This document shows, in pieces, positions 8,029-15,457 of a DNA stretch of 45,622 nucleotides; position 1 is the stretch's first letter, and every line of letters begins with the position of its first letter. Below the pieces are notes generated by a model. It saw only the letters and a list, made by a program, of their open reading frames with translations. It did no database searches and was not told where the DNA came from. This DNA is from Trueperaceae bacterium. GTDB taxonomy: Bacteria; Deinococcota; Deinococci; Deinococcales; Trueperaceae. The stretch is from assembly GCA_031581195.1 (NCBI GenBank), contig JAVLCF010000003.1, forward strand, positions 1 to 45,622. Reading direction: 5' to 3'. Position numbers and translations under genes: made by a program.

Positions 8029-8034
8029 TACCCT
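8029..8034 (+). promoter_or_regulatory. -10 box (TACCCT) for leaderless DUF3248 mRNA
   Basis: TACCCT ends 6 nt before the ATG at 8041. Together with the DUF368 box it makes a compact 62-nt divergent control region. Confidence 0.45.
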
Positions 8035-8040
8035 ACGGGC

Positions 8041-8358
8041 ATGAACGACGACGACCTGCGCCGCGGCGACGACGCGCCGGCCGAGGGGACGTCCACCCCG
8101 TCCGACGCCGGTCCGGCGGACGCCGCCCCCGGGGTCACGGCCGATCAGCTCGACGCGCTCGCCGCGAACCTCGTGTGGCGGGTCGGACGCACGTCCGACG
8201 ACGCCCCCGTCACGGTCCGGGTCGGCCTCCCCAGCGCCGCGCACGCGTTCGCCGACCTCCCGAAACTCCGCAACGCCACCGACGCGGAACTGGCCGACGC
8301 GCTCGCGTCCGGCGACGTGCGCGTCGAGTGGGTGTCCCCGAAGGCGCGGGGCGCGTGA
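8041..8358 (+). CDS. DUF3248-like protein (Deinococcota-restricted family)
   Basis: A 105-residue acidic protein of unknown function. The first ~35 residues are low-complexity (Asp, Ala, Pro). The conserved part runs from about residue 36 (LDALAANLVWRVGR) through the segment HAFADLPKLRNATDAELAD to VEWVSPK, which I recognise from memory as the DUF3248 family found in Deinococcus and Thermus; this was not checked. No catalytic motif is evident. Its TGA stop overlaps the GTG start of the next gene (GTGA), so the two are almost certainly translated together. Confidence 0.7.
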   Translation: MNDDDLRRGDDAPAEGTSTPSDAGPADAAPGVTADQLDALAANLVWRVGRTSDDAPVTVRVGLPSAAHAFADLPKLRNATDAELADALASGDVRVEWVSPKARGA

Positions 8359-8861
8359 AGCTCGAACGCCGCGTCGCCTTCGACGTGCCGTCGACGCTGC
8401 CGCCCGACCCGGCGATCGCTTTCGTGCGGGACGTCGAGCGAAGCCTCCGGCACGCCGACTTCCTGGAGCGCTTGGAGGTCGGCGACGACGGCGTCGTGTC
8501 CGCGATGCTGCCGGTGAACGCCGCCCTCTTCGGGCAGCAGCGGCTCCGCTTCCGCAGCCGCGTCGAACCGACCGAGGACGGCGGCGCCCTCGTCGGCCTC
8601 GACCTGGACGACGTGCCCGGCTGGGCGCGCGTCGGTGGGCGCGGCCGCGTCGAGCCGGACGGCGACGGGACCGTGCTGCGCTACGCGTTCGACGTCGAGA
8701 TCCACCTGTCGTTGCCGACCAGCCGGCACTGGGGCGGGCGGGCCCTGCTGCGCATGATCGACGTCACCGCCGACGCCGTCCTCGCCAAGATCCAAGCGTC
8801 GTTCCCCGAAGCGGTGCGGGCCGCCGCCCAGGACGCCGCCCGCGAGGTCGACGCCGCCTGA
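8355..8861 (+). CDS. DUF3809-like / SRPBCC-type protein
   Basis: A 168-residue protein starting with GTG inside the GTGA overlap with the DUF3248 gene. It begins MKLERRVAFDVP and contains PVNAALFGQQRLRFRSR near residue 60, a block I associate with DUF3809 of Deinococcus. The arrangement (N-terminal strand, acidic helix, antiparallel strands, long C-terminal helix from about 125) resembles the START/SRPBCC lipid- or ligand-binding fold, as in CoxG and polyketide-cyclase-like proteins. The ligand is unknown. Pairing with DUF3248 suggests a common role. It converges on mnmE, with 19 nt between the stop codons. Confidence 0.65.
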   Translation: MKLERRVAFDVPSTLPPDPAIAFVRDVERSLRHADFLERLEVGDDGVVSAMLPVNAALFGQQRLRFRSRVEPTEDGGALVGLDLDDVPGWARVGGRGRVEPDGDGTVLRYAFDVEIHLSLPTSRHWGGRALLRMIDVTADAVLAKIQASFPEAVRAAAQDAAREVDAA

Positions 8862-8880
8862 GGGCGGCGCCCCCGGGGGG

Positions 8881-10236
8881 TCACTTCCCGACGCAGAAGT
8901 TCGCGAACACGTGCTCGAGCGTCGCTTCGGCGACGTCGCCGCGTCCCGTCAACGACGCCAGGTCCACCAGCGCGTCCTGGACGTCCATCGCCATCAGGTC
9001 GTCGGGGGCCTCCAGGGCCCGGGCGAGGGCCGCGTCGACGCGGCGGAGGACGTCGACGTGTCGGTCGCTCGTCACCCACACCTCCTCGCCGGTGGCGCTC
9101 CCCACCAGCGCCTCCGCCACGGCGTCCACCAACGCCTCCATGCCGTCGCCCGTGGTCGCGCTGACGGGGAGGGCGGCGGGGAGGCCGCCGCCGGGCGCGG
9201 CGGGGTCCCATGCGGGGGGCAGATCCCCCTTCGAGGCGACCGCGAGCGTCCGCCCCTGCGGGAGGCGGTCCCACAGCGCGCGGTCCTCCGCCTCCAGCGG
9301 GCGGCTCGCGTCCCACAAGCCCAGCACCAGGTCGGCGTTCTCGGCGAGGTCGAGCGCACGCTCGACGCCGACCGACTCGATCGCGTCGGGGCTCTCGCGC
9401 ACCCCGGCGGTATCGATGGCGGTCACCGGGACGCCGCGCAGCTCGAGGGGCGCCTCCAGGTAGTCGCGGGTGGTGCCGGGCACGTCGGACACGATCGAAC
9501 GGTCGAACCCCAGGAGGGCGTTCAGGAGGCTCGATTTGCCGGCGTTCGGGCGCCCAACGATCGCGAGCCGCGCGCCGCGGCGCGCGAGGGCGGCAGCGTC
9601 GGCGGTGGCGAGCAACGCCGCGATGCGCTCGCGGACCCCCATGATGCGCGGGCGCGGGTCGCGGAGCTCGACCCCCTCCTCGGGGTAATCGAGGACCGCC
9701 GTGACGTCGCCGTACGCCGCCGTGAGGGCAGCCTCGAGGTGGAGCAGCTCCTGCGACAGGCGTTCCGTGAGGCCGTCGGCGGCGCTGCGTCGCGCCCGCT
9801 CGCTGCGGGCCTCCACGACCGCGAGGACGCTTTCCGCCTGCACGAGGTCGAGCTTGCCGGCGAGGTACGCGCGGAGCGTGAATTCGCCCGGTCCGGCCGG
9901 TCGGGCGCCGGCGGCGAGGCACGCGTCGAGGACCGCTCGGAGCACCGCCGGCCCGCCGTGCGTCTGCAGCTCCACGGCGTCCTGCCCCGTGTAGCTGTGG
10001 GGGGCGCGGAACGGCAGCAACACCGCGTCGTCGAGCACCGCGCCGTCGCGCGTGACGCGGCCGGTCACGATGCGGCCGGCGGGCCGGGCGCTCGGGGGGC
10101 GACCGCGGCGCGGGCGGAAGACCGCGTCGGCGACGTCGAACGCGTCGGGGCCCGCGACGCGGACGATCCCGATCGCGCCCTCGCCGGCCGCGGTGGCGAT
10201 CGCCGCGATCGTGTCGCCGGAGGGGGGTAACGCCAT
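8881..10236 (-). CDS. mnmE: tRNA uridine-5-carboxymethylaminomethyl modification GTPase
   Basis: A 451-residue GTPase that acts with MnmG to modify U34 of certain tRNAs. It has the N-terminal folate-binding/dimerisation domain (to about 120), a helical domain, the G domain at about 222-380 and the C-terminal FCVGK motif whose Cys is required for modification. G motifs: GRPNAGKS (228-235), GTTRD (254-258) and DTAG (275-278). The G4 motif is SKGD (335-338) instead of NKxD. The ATG at 10236 gives MALPPSGDTIAAIAT, the normal MnmE beginning; the frame is open further upstream but that part is not conserved. A GACCCT sequence 6 nt upstream may be a weak leaderless -10. mnmG is not in the window. 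Confidence 0.95.
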   Translation of the reverse strand: MALPPSGDTIAAIATAAGEGAIGIVRVAGPDAFDVADAVFRPRRGRPPSARPAGRIVTGRVTRDGAVLDDAVLLPFRAPHSYTGQDAVELQTHGGPAVLRAVLDACLAAGARPAGPGEFTLRAYLAGKLDLVQAESVLAVVEARSERARRSAADGLTERLSQELLHLEAALTAAYGDVTAVLDYPEEGVELRDPRPRIMGVRERIAALLATADAAALARRGARLAIVGRPNAGKSSLLNALLGFDRSIVSDVPGTTRDYLEAPLELRGVPVTAIDTAGVRESPDAIESVGVERALDLAENADLVLGLWDASRPLEAEDRALWDRLPQGRTLAVASKGDLPPAWDPAAPGGGLPAALPVSATTGDGMEALVDAVAEALVGSATGEEVWVTSDRHVDVLRRVDAALARALEAPDDLMAMDVQDALVDLASLTGRGDVAEATLEHVFANFCVGK

Positions 10237-10291
10237 GCGGGAAGGGTCGCACGTCGGCCCGCCCGACGTCGTCGCGCACCGTGCGCCTTGG

Positions 10292-10297
10292 TATCCT
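10292..10297 (+). promoter_or_regulatory. -10 box (TATCCT) for the PAP2-truA operon
   Basis: TATCCT lies 21 nt before the PAP2 start codon and is followed by a GAGGAGG ribosome-binding site, so this message carries a short conventional leader. Confidence 0.45.
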
Positions 10298-10318
10298 CGG
10301 CGGCCCGAGGAGGGCGCC

Positions 10319-11179
10319 ATGACCGGCATCGAGTTGCTGCAACGCGTCGCCACGCCGTGGCTGGACCGCGTCGCGATGATCGGGACGCACGTCGGGTCGG
10401 AGGCGTTCTTCGTCGCCGCGTTGAGCGTGACGTACCTGGCGATCGACGCGGGGGCGGGGCGCCGTCTGGCGCTGGCGGTGGTCGTGAGCCAGTGGACGAA
10501 CCAGGCGCTCAAGGGGGTGGTGGACGCCCCCCGCCCGTTCGAGCTGGACCCGTCGCTCCTGCGGCTGCCCGGCGCGGCGGAGACCGCTCCGCACGCGTCG
10601 TTCCCCAGCGGGCACGCGCAGGTGAGCGCCACCTTCTGGACGTTCGCGGCGTGGCACGTCCGCCGTCGCCGCTTCGGACTGCTCGCCGTCGCGGGGGTCG
10701 TGGGCGTCGCCTGGACGCGGCCCTACCTGGGCGTGCACACGGTCCCCGACGTCCTGGCGGGGGTCGGGATCGGCGTCGCGATCGCCGCCGGGGCGGTCGG
10801 TCTGGTGGCGCTCGGCGTCCGCCTCCCAAGCGTCGCGGAGGGGGCCTTGGGCGTCGGCGTGCCGCTCGCCGGTGTCCTGCTGGTGCCGACGCCCGATGCG
10901 GCGCGGTTGGCGGGCGCCTTCGCCGGGGTCGCGACCGCGCCGTTGCTGCGTCGGCACGCGCCGCGCGGGGGTCCGCTGCGGCGGGCGGCGACCGCCGCCG
11001 CCGGGTTGGGCGCCGCGGCCGCCGTCCTGGCCGCCGGGAGCGCGGCCGCACGCCCCCTCGTCGCGGGCGGGGTCCCGCCCGCCGCGGTCGAGGCCGGGGT
11101 GACCCTCGCCGCGGTGTACGGCGCGTGGGTCGCCGCGCCGTGGACCGCCGACGCGCTGCTCGGGGGCGGCCTCCGGTGA
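10319..11179 (+). CDS. PAP2-family membrane phosphatase
   Basis: A 286-residue integral membrane protein with the three PAP2 (acid phosphatase/vanadium haloperoxidase) motifs: KGVVDAPRP (about residues 63-71), FPSGHAQ (about 94-100) and TRPYLGVHTVPD (about 138-149), where Thr replaces the usual Ser of motif 3. The expected activity is dephosphorylation of a lipid phosphate such as undecaprenyl pyrophosphate or phosphatidic acid; which one is not decidable. The C-terminal ~110 residues are additional Ala/Val-rich hydrophobic segments of unknown role. The ATG at 10319 follows a GAGGAGG site. Its stop overlaps truA by GTGA. Confidence 0.85.
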   Translation: MTGIELLQRVATPWLDRVAMIGTHVGSEAFFVAALSVTYLAIDAGAGRRLALAVVVSQWTNQALKGVVDAPRPFELDPSLLRLPGAAETAPHASFPSGHAQVSATFWTFAAWHVRRRRFGLLAVAGVVGVAWTRPYLGVHTVPDVLAGVGIGVAIAAGAVGLVALGVRLPSVAEGALGVGVPLAGVLLVPTPDAARLAGAFAGVATAPLLRRHAPRGGPLRRAATAAAGLGAAAAVLAAGSAAARPLVAGGVPPAAVEAGVTLAAVYGAWVAAPWTADALLGGGLR

Positions 11180-11994
11180 GCGTCGCGCCGGACGGGCGCC
11201 GCGTCGCCCTCACGGTGGAGTTCGACGGGACCGACTTCCGCGGGTGGCAGTCGCAACCCACGGGGGAGCGGACGGTGCAGGACACCCTCGAGGCGGCCCT
11301 GGCGCGCCTCCCGGGCCCGCACGGGCGGGTGCACGCGGCCGGGCGGACCGACGCCGGCGTGCACGCGTTGGCGATGACGGCGCACGTCGACACCCGCAGC
11401 GCCCTCCCGCCGGAGAAGTTGCGGTTGGCGCTCGACGCGCACCTCCCTCGCGACGTGGCGGTCCTGGCGGTCGAGGACGTGCCGACGTCGTTCGAGGCGC
11501 AGTTCGGGGCGACGTACCGGCGGTACCTGTACCGCATGCGGGTCGTGCGCGACGCGCCGCGTGGGGTGGCGCTCGACCGCGCCCGGGTGTTGATGGTGCA
11601 CGTGCCGCTGGACGTCGCCGCGATGCAGCGGGCGGCGCCTGCGTTCCTGGGGACGCGCGACTTCTCCAGCCTCGCGACGCAGGAGACCCGCTCGCGGGTT
11701 CGGACGCTGCTGCTGTGCGAGCTTCGCGAGCGCGACGGGGACCTCGAGCTGCACGTCGCGGCCGACGGGTTCCTGCGCGGCATGGTCCGTGCGATTGCGG
11801 GGACGTTGCTGCGCGTGGGCACCGGCCGGCTCGCGCCGGAGGCGATCCCCGCGATCCTCGAGGCGAAGGATCGGCGGCGCGCCGGCCAGGCGGTCGCGCC
11901 GTACGCGCTGTACTTCGTCGAGGCCGGCTACGCCCCCTGGGATGGGGCGCGCAGCGACGCGCGGTTGGCGCGCCTCCGGGGGCGGCCGGGGTAG
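11176..11994 (+). CDS. truA: tRNA pseudouridine(38-40) synthase
   Basis: A 272-residue TruA enzyme that converts U38-U40 in the anticodon arm to pseudouridine. Signature segments are LTVEFDGTDFRGWQSQP near the N-terminus, the catalytic Asp59 in AGRTDAGVHA, FGATYRRYLYRM, FLGTRDFSSL and FLRGMVRAIAGTLLRVG in the C-terminal half. GTG at 11176 is the start within a GTGA overlap with the PAP2 gene, making translational coupling likely. The TAG stop at 11992-11994 also forms the first three bases of a -10-like box for moaC. Confidence 0.95.
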   Translation: MSVAPDGRRVALTVEFDGTDFRGWQSQPTGERTVQDTLEAALARLPGPHGRVHAAGRTDAGVHALAMTAHVDTRSALPPEKLRLALDAHLPRDVAVLAVEDVPTSFEAQFGATYRRYLYRMRVVRDAPRGVALDRARVLMVHVPLDVAAMQRAAPAFLGTRDFSSLATQETRSRVRTLLLCELRERDGDLELHVAADGFLRGMVRAIAGTLLRVGTGRLAPEAIPAILEAKDRRRAGQAVAPYALYFVEAGYAPWDGARSDARLARLRGRPG

Positions 11995-11997
11995 GCT
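11992..11997 (+). promoter_or_regulatory. -10 box (TAGGCT) for moaC, sharing the truA stop codon
   Basis: TAGGCT ends 6 nt before the moaC ATG. Its TAG is the truA stop codon. No ribosome-binding site is visible, so moaC may be expressed from a leaderless message. Confidence 0.45.
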
Positions 11998-12003
11998 CCC
12001 GGC

Positions 12004-12477
12004 ATGGCAGGCCCCCACTTTCGCGACGGGCACCCGTGGATGGTGGACGTCGGCGCGAAGGCCCCCAGCGCCCGCGTCGCCGTCGCCGAAGCCACCGTCC
12101 GCCTCCCCGCCGACGCCGTGCACGCCCTCGACGCTCCGAATGCGAAGGGCGACCCGGTCGCGGTCGCCGAGCTCGCCGGCATCCACGGATCGAAACGCAC
12201 CGCCGACCTGATCCCGCTGTGTCACCCGCTGCCGCTCGACCGCTGCGAGGTCGTCGCGACCCGCGAAGGGGACGTCGTCCGCTTCACCGCGACCGCGGCG
12301 ACGCACGCCCGGACGGGCGTCGAAATGGAGGCGATGACGGCGGCGAGCGTCGCGGCGTTGACGCTGTACGACATGCTCAAGAGCGTGTCCAAAGGCATCG
12401 CGATCGAGGCGGTGCGGTTGCTGTCGAAGGAGGGGGGAAAGAGCGGGGCATGGTCCGCGTCCGACCGCTCGACGTAA
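12004..12477 (+). CDS. moaC: Cyclic pyranopterin monophosphate synthase
   Basis: A 157-residue MoaC, which makes cyclic pyranopterin monophosphate in the second step of molybdenum-cofactor synthesis together with MoaA. It starts MAGPHFRDGHPWMVDVGAK and carries the family signature LIPLCHPLPL, then METMTA-like MEAMTAASVAALTLYDMLKS and the C-terminal VRLLSKEGGKSG. All expected blocks are present and the length is normal. No other moa gene is near. The GNAT-like gene starts inside its 3' end (28-bp overlap), with an AGGAGGGG site within moaC serving it. Confidence 0.96.
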   Translation: MAGPHFRDGHPWMVDVGAKAPSARVAVAEATVRLPADAVHALDAPNAKGDPVAVAELAGIHGSKRTADLIPLCHPLPLDRCEVVATREGDVVRFTATAATHARTGVEMEAMTAASVAALTLYDMLKSVSKGIAIEAVRLLSKEGGKSGAWSASDRST

Positions 12478-12884
12478 GCGACGGCGACGCCCTCGGCGCG
12501 TTCGCGGACGCGGCGCCCGGCCGGGGCGCGGTCGCGTTCTACGCCCGGACCGGGCACGCCTTCGTCGCCGAGGACGACGCCGGGATCGCCGGGTTCGCCC
12601 TCGCGGCGGCGGTCTGGGACGGGGAGCGCCCCACGGTGCGCCTCGCCCGCCTCGCGCTTCGTGCGCACGCCGAGGCGGACGAGGCGGACGCGGTCCGCGC
12701 CGCGTTGCTGGAGGCGGTCACGAAGAGCGCCTACGACGCGGCGGTGTACGACCTGGTCGCGGAGATCCCCGAGGGCGACGCCGCGACCGCGGCGTGGTTG
12801 GTGGCGGCGGACTGGACGGTCCGTCCGGTGACGACGTTCGTGCGGATCCTGGGGTCGCGCGGTGGGGGGGACCGCGGCGCGTGA
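12450..12884 (+). CDS. GNAT-like / DUF1999-type protein
   Basis: A 144-residue protein overlapping the end of moaC. The layout MVRVRPLDVSDGDAL, then HAFVAEDDAGIAGFALAA, a loop, VRLARLALRAHAEADEADAVRAALLEAVTKSAYDAAVYDLVAEIP and AAWLVAADWTVRP is that of a GNAT N-acetyltransferase fold. It resembles my memory of DUF1999 (TTHA1254) of Thermus. The canonical acetyl-CoA loop Q/RxxGxG/A is not evident, so enzymatic activity is uncertain. It sits between moaC and DUF503 in one transcription unit; the GTGA overlap with DUF503 indicates coupling. Confidence 0.6.
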   Translation: MVRVRPLDVSDGDALGAFADAAPGRGAVAFYARTGHAFVAEDDAGIAGFALAAAVWDGERPTVRLARLALRAHAEADEADAVRAALLEAVTKSAYDAAVYDLVAEIPEGDAATAAWLVAADWTVRPVTTFVRILGSRGGGDRGA

Positions 12885-13192
12885 GCGACGGGGGACTCCC
12901 CGTCACGTGGGTGGGGGTCGCGACGTTCGACGTGCACACCCCGGACGCGCGCAGCAAGAAGGACAAGCGGGGGGTCGTCACGCCGCTCGTCGAGCGGTTG
13001 CGGCGCCGCTACCCCGTGTCGGTGGCGCGCCTCGCGGGCGTCGATCGGCTCGACCGGGAGACGATCGGTCTGGTGGTGATCAACGCCGACGCCGCGCAGT
13101 GCCGCAGCGTGCTCGAGACGGCGACGGCGTACGCCGCGACGTTCGGTGCGCGCGTCGATGCGGTCCGCATCGACGTCGAGCGTTGGGATTGA
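12881..13192 (+). CDS. DUF503 (YlxP-like) protein
   Basis: A 103-residue small alpha/beta protein. The start (after a short GLPVTWVG) ATFDVHTPDARSKKDKRGVVTPLVERLRRRYPVSVARL matches DUF503/YlxP, where the SLKxKR motif is typical. In many bacteria this gene is near rbfA/nusA-infB, and YlxP is thought to bind RNA or ribosomes; function is not established. It starts with GTG in a GTGA overlap with the preceding gene and ends before the promoter of the Asp23 operon. Confidence 0.8.
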   Translation: MSDGGLPVTWVGVATFDVHTPDARSKKDKRGVVTPLVERLRRRYPVSVARLAGVDRLDRETIGLVVINADAAQCRSVLETATAYAATFGARVDAVRIDVERWD

Positions 13193-13212
13193 GCGGCCCG
13201 CCGGGGTAGACT
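13183..13212 (+). promoter_or_regulatory. Candidate promoter of the Asp23-fakA-like operon
   Basis: TTGGGA (13183-13188) and TAGACT (13207-13212) are separated by 18 nt, at the end of the DUF503 gene. The next gene begins 84 nt downstream with its own GGAGGAGG site. Confidence 0.45.
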
Positions 13213-13296
13213 GGCGCCACCCAACCCGGTGGACGCGGTCGGTGTGCGGACGCCGGCACCCGAGCCCTCATCCGCGTCGCCTCGGAGGAGGTCCAC

Positions 13297-13707
13297 GTGA
13301 CGGCAACCCCTTCGCCCGACCCGTCGGGCACGGATTCGACCGACCCCACCCCGCTCGAGACCGCTGCGCCGGTCGATGCGACGCACGTCTCCGACGATGC
13401 GCTCGCGACCCTGATCGGCCTTGCGGCGCACGAGGTGCCCGGCGTCGTCGGGATGGCGCCCGCCGGCTTCGGGGACGGCATCCGCCGCATCCTCGGCGTC
13501 CGCCAGGCGGACGAGGGCGTCGAAATCGATCGCGAGCACGAGGACGACGCCCCCGACGTCGTCCTTCACGTCGTCGTCGCCTACGGCGTGAACATCCCGG
13601 TGGTCGCCGAATCGGTCGAGGAGCGCGTGCGTTACGCCTCCGAGCACTACGGAGGCGTCGAGGTCGCCGACGTCACGGTCCGGGTGGCGGGGGTGTCGCG
13701 TGATTGA
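13297..13707 (+). CDS. Asp23/Gls24 family envelope-stress-like protein
   Basis: A 136-residue protein with a disordered Thr/Pro/Asp-rich N-terminus (about 1-32). An Asp23/Gls24 domain follows (DDALATLIGLAAHEVPGVVGM, VVAYGVNIPVVAESVEERVRYA, VEVADVTVRVAGV). Such proteins associate with membrane partners in Gram-positives. The pairing with a DAK2-domain gene is the same as Bacillus yloU-yloV. The GTG start at 13297 is set by the strong GGAGGAGGT site. The final 8 nt (GTGATTGA) overlap the start of the next gene. Confidence 0.85.
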   Translation: MTATPSPDPSGTDSTDPTPLETAAPVDATHVSDDALATLIGLAAHEVPGVVGMAPAGFGDGIRRILGVRQADEGVEIDREHEDDAPDVVLHVVVAYGVNIPVVAESVEERVRYASEHYGGVEVADVTVRVAGVSRD

Positions 13708-15298
13708 CGCCGCCCAACGCGAACCGGTGACCGCGACGTCGCTCGCGTCGGCCTTCGCCTTCGCGACCGACTGGTTGGGCGTTCACGTCGACGAAGTGAA
13801 CGCCCTGAACGTCTACCCGGTGCCGGACGGCGACACCGGCACGAACATGCACCTCACCATGCAGAGCGTCCGCCGGCAGGTCGCCGACGAGGACCCGCAG
13901 GACATGGATCGCCTCGCGCACGCGCTCGCGTACGGTTCGCTGCTCGGCGCGCGCGGTAACTCCGGCGTGATCCTCTCGCAGATCCTGAAGGGCTTCGCCG
14001 ACGGCATCAAGGGGGCCGACGCGCTGGACGAAACGACCCTCGTCAAGGCGCTGGAGCGCGCGACCGACGCGGCGTACGCCGCGGTCATGAAGCCGGTCGA
14101 GGGCACCATCCTCTCGGTGTGCAAGGCGCTCGGCGAGCGTGCGGCGCAGGTGGAGGGGGGCGAGGGCCCCGTCGCGCTGCTCGAGGTGGCGCACGCCGCG
14201 GGCGAAACCGCGCTCGAGCGGACGCCGGACCAACTGCCGCTGCTCAAGCAGGCCGGCGTCGTCGACGCCGGCGGGTTGGGCCTGCTCCGGATCGTGGAGG
14301 GGCTCATCGCGCACTTCGAACGGCGCGACCTGCCGCCCCCCCCGAAGGTCGAGCGGCGGGCGCAGGAACAGTTCGAGGAGGAGGCGTTCGGGTACTGCAC
14401 CGAATTCCTGCTCTCCGACGTGGACGTCCCCACGAAGGTCATCCAGGAGCTCGTCGCGCCGTACGGCGACTCGTTGTTGGTGGTCGGTGCCGAGGGGTTC
14501 GTCAAGGGCCACATCCACACCGAGGAACCCGAGCGGCTCCTCGCCGAGGTCGGCCGGTACGGCCACATGGTGCGCTCGAAGGTCGACGACATGAGCGAGC
14601 AGCACAGCGAAATCCTGGCCGGCGTCGAGATGACCGAGGCGGAGGCGCCCGCCCTCGCGATGGTCGCGGTCAGCGACGGGTACGGCGTCACGAACGCCTT
14701 CCGTTCGCTCGGGGCGCGCGTGGTCGGTGGGGGGCAGACGAACAACCCGTCGGTGCAGGACATCGCCGACGCCGTCCGTTCGGTCGGCGCGGAGACGGTG
14801 TTGGTGATGCCGAACAACAAGAACATCGTGATGGCCGCCGAGCGCGTCGACGAGTTGGTGCCCGACCGCGACGTGCGGGTGCTGCCCACCCGGACGTTGG
14901 GGCAGGGCCTCGCGGCCGCCGTGGCGTTCCAGGAGGACGGCGACGTCGACGGCGTCGTCGAGGGGATGATGGCGGCGGCGGAGGCGTCCCGCACGCTGGA
15001 GGTGACCCTCGCGAGTCGCGACGCGACCCTCGACGGCGTCGCCGTCACCGAGGGGCAGTTCATCGGGCTTCGCGACGGGACGCTGGTCGTGGCCGCGGAC
15101 GCCGCGGAGGACGTGCTCGCGCGGATGCTCGAGGGGGAGGACGAGGCGGAGGTCGGCACGTTGTTCCACGCCGCGTCGGTCGAGGTGTCGGTGGCGCAGG
15201 CCACCGCGGAGCGCCTCGAGGCGGCGGTCGAGGACCTCGAGATCGAGGTGCATCCCGGCGCCCCCGACCTGTACCCCTACCTCCTCGTCCTCGAGTAG
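13700..15298 (+). CDS. DAK2-domain kinase, FakA/YloV-like fatty-acid kinase subunit
   Basis: A 532-residue protein. The N-terminal DhaL (DAK2) domain has the Mg-ADP-binding motif PVPDGDTGTNM (about 40-50) and ARGNSGVILSQILKGF (about 90-105). A middle domain includes GYCTEFLL and SLLVVGAEGFVKGHIHTEEP, and the C-terminal part carries NNKNIVMAA and ends in YPYLLVLE. This is the full three-domain FakA architecture; with a FakB fatty-acid-binding protein it phosphorylates fatty acids for phospholipid synthesis. No fakB is in the window. The start is GTG at 13700, inside the preceding gene. All domains look intact and the length is typical. Confidence 0.87.
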   Translation: MIDAAQREPVTATSLASAFAFATDWLGVHVDEVNALNVYPVPDGDTGTNMHLTMQSVRRQVADEDPQDMDRLAHALAYGSLLGARGNSGVILSQILKGFADGIKGADALDETTLVKALERATDAAYAAVMKPVEGTILSVCKALGERAAQVEGGEGPVALLEVAHAAGETALERTPDQLPLLKQAGVVDAGGLGLLRIVEGLIAHFERRDLPPPPKVERRAQEQFEEEAFGYCTEFLLSDVDVPTKVIQELVAPYGDSLLVVGAEGFVKGHIHTEEPERLLAEVGRYGHMVRSKVDDMSEQHSEILAGVEMTEAEAPALAMVAVSDGYGVTNAFRSLGARVVGGGQTNNPSVQDIADAVRSVGAETVLVMPNNKNIVMAAERVDELVPDRDVRVLPTRTLGQGLAAAVAFQEDGDVDGVVEGMMAAAEASRTLEVTLASRDATLDGVAVTEGQFIGLRDGTLVVAADAAEDVLARMLEGEDEAEVGTLFHAASVEVSVAQATAERLEAAVEDLEIEVHPGAPDLYPYLLVLE

Positions 15299-15329
15299 GC
15301 GGTCGGGGCGGCGCACCGGCGGCGGCGGA

Positions 15330-15393
15330 CGGGCGCGGGGCGCGAGGGCGACGCGCCCGCCCAGGCCCCCACGCCGGTGCGTGGGCCACCGGC
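15330..15393 (+). terminator. GC hairpins after the fakA-like gene
   Basis: Two inverted repeats lie in the gap: CGGGCGCG (15330-15337) with CGCGCCCG (15352-15359), and GCCGGTG (15373-15379) with CACCGGC (15387-15393). Neither is followed by a U-run, so terminator function is tentative. Confidence 0.35.
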
Positions 15394-15411
15394 CGCGGTT
15401 CGGTCCGCGTC

Positions 15412-15417
15412 TAGGAT
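15412..15417 (+). promoter_or_regulatory. -10 box (TAGGAT) for the lipoprotein gene pair
   Basis: TAGGAT lies 40 nt before the start codon, and a GGAGGAGG ribosome-binding site precedes the ATG at 15458. No -35 is clear. Confidence 0.35.
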
Positions 15418-15457
15418 GAAGGGGTCCCGCTCACGCGGGAGGAACCTGGAGGAGGTC

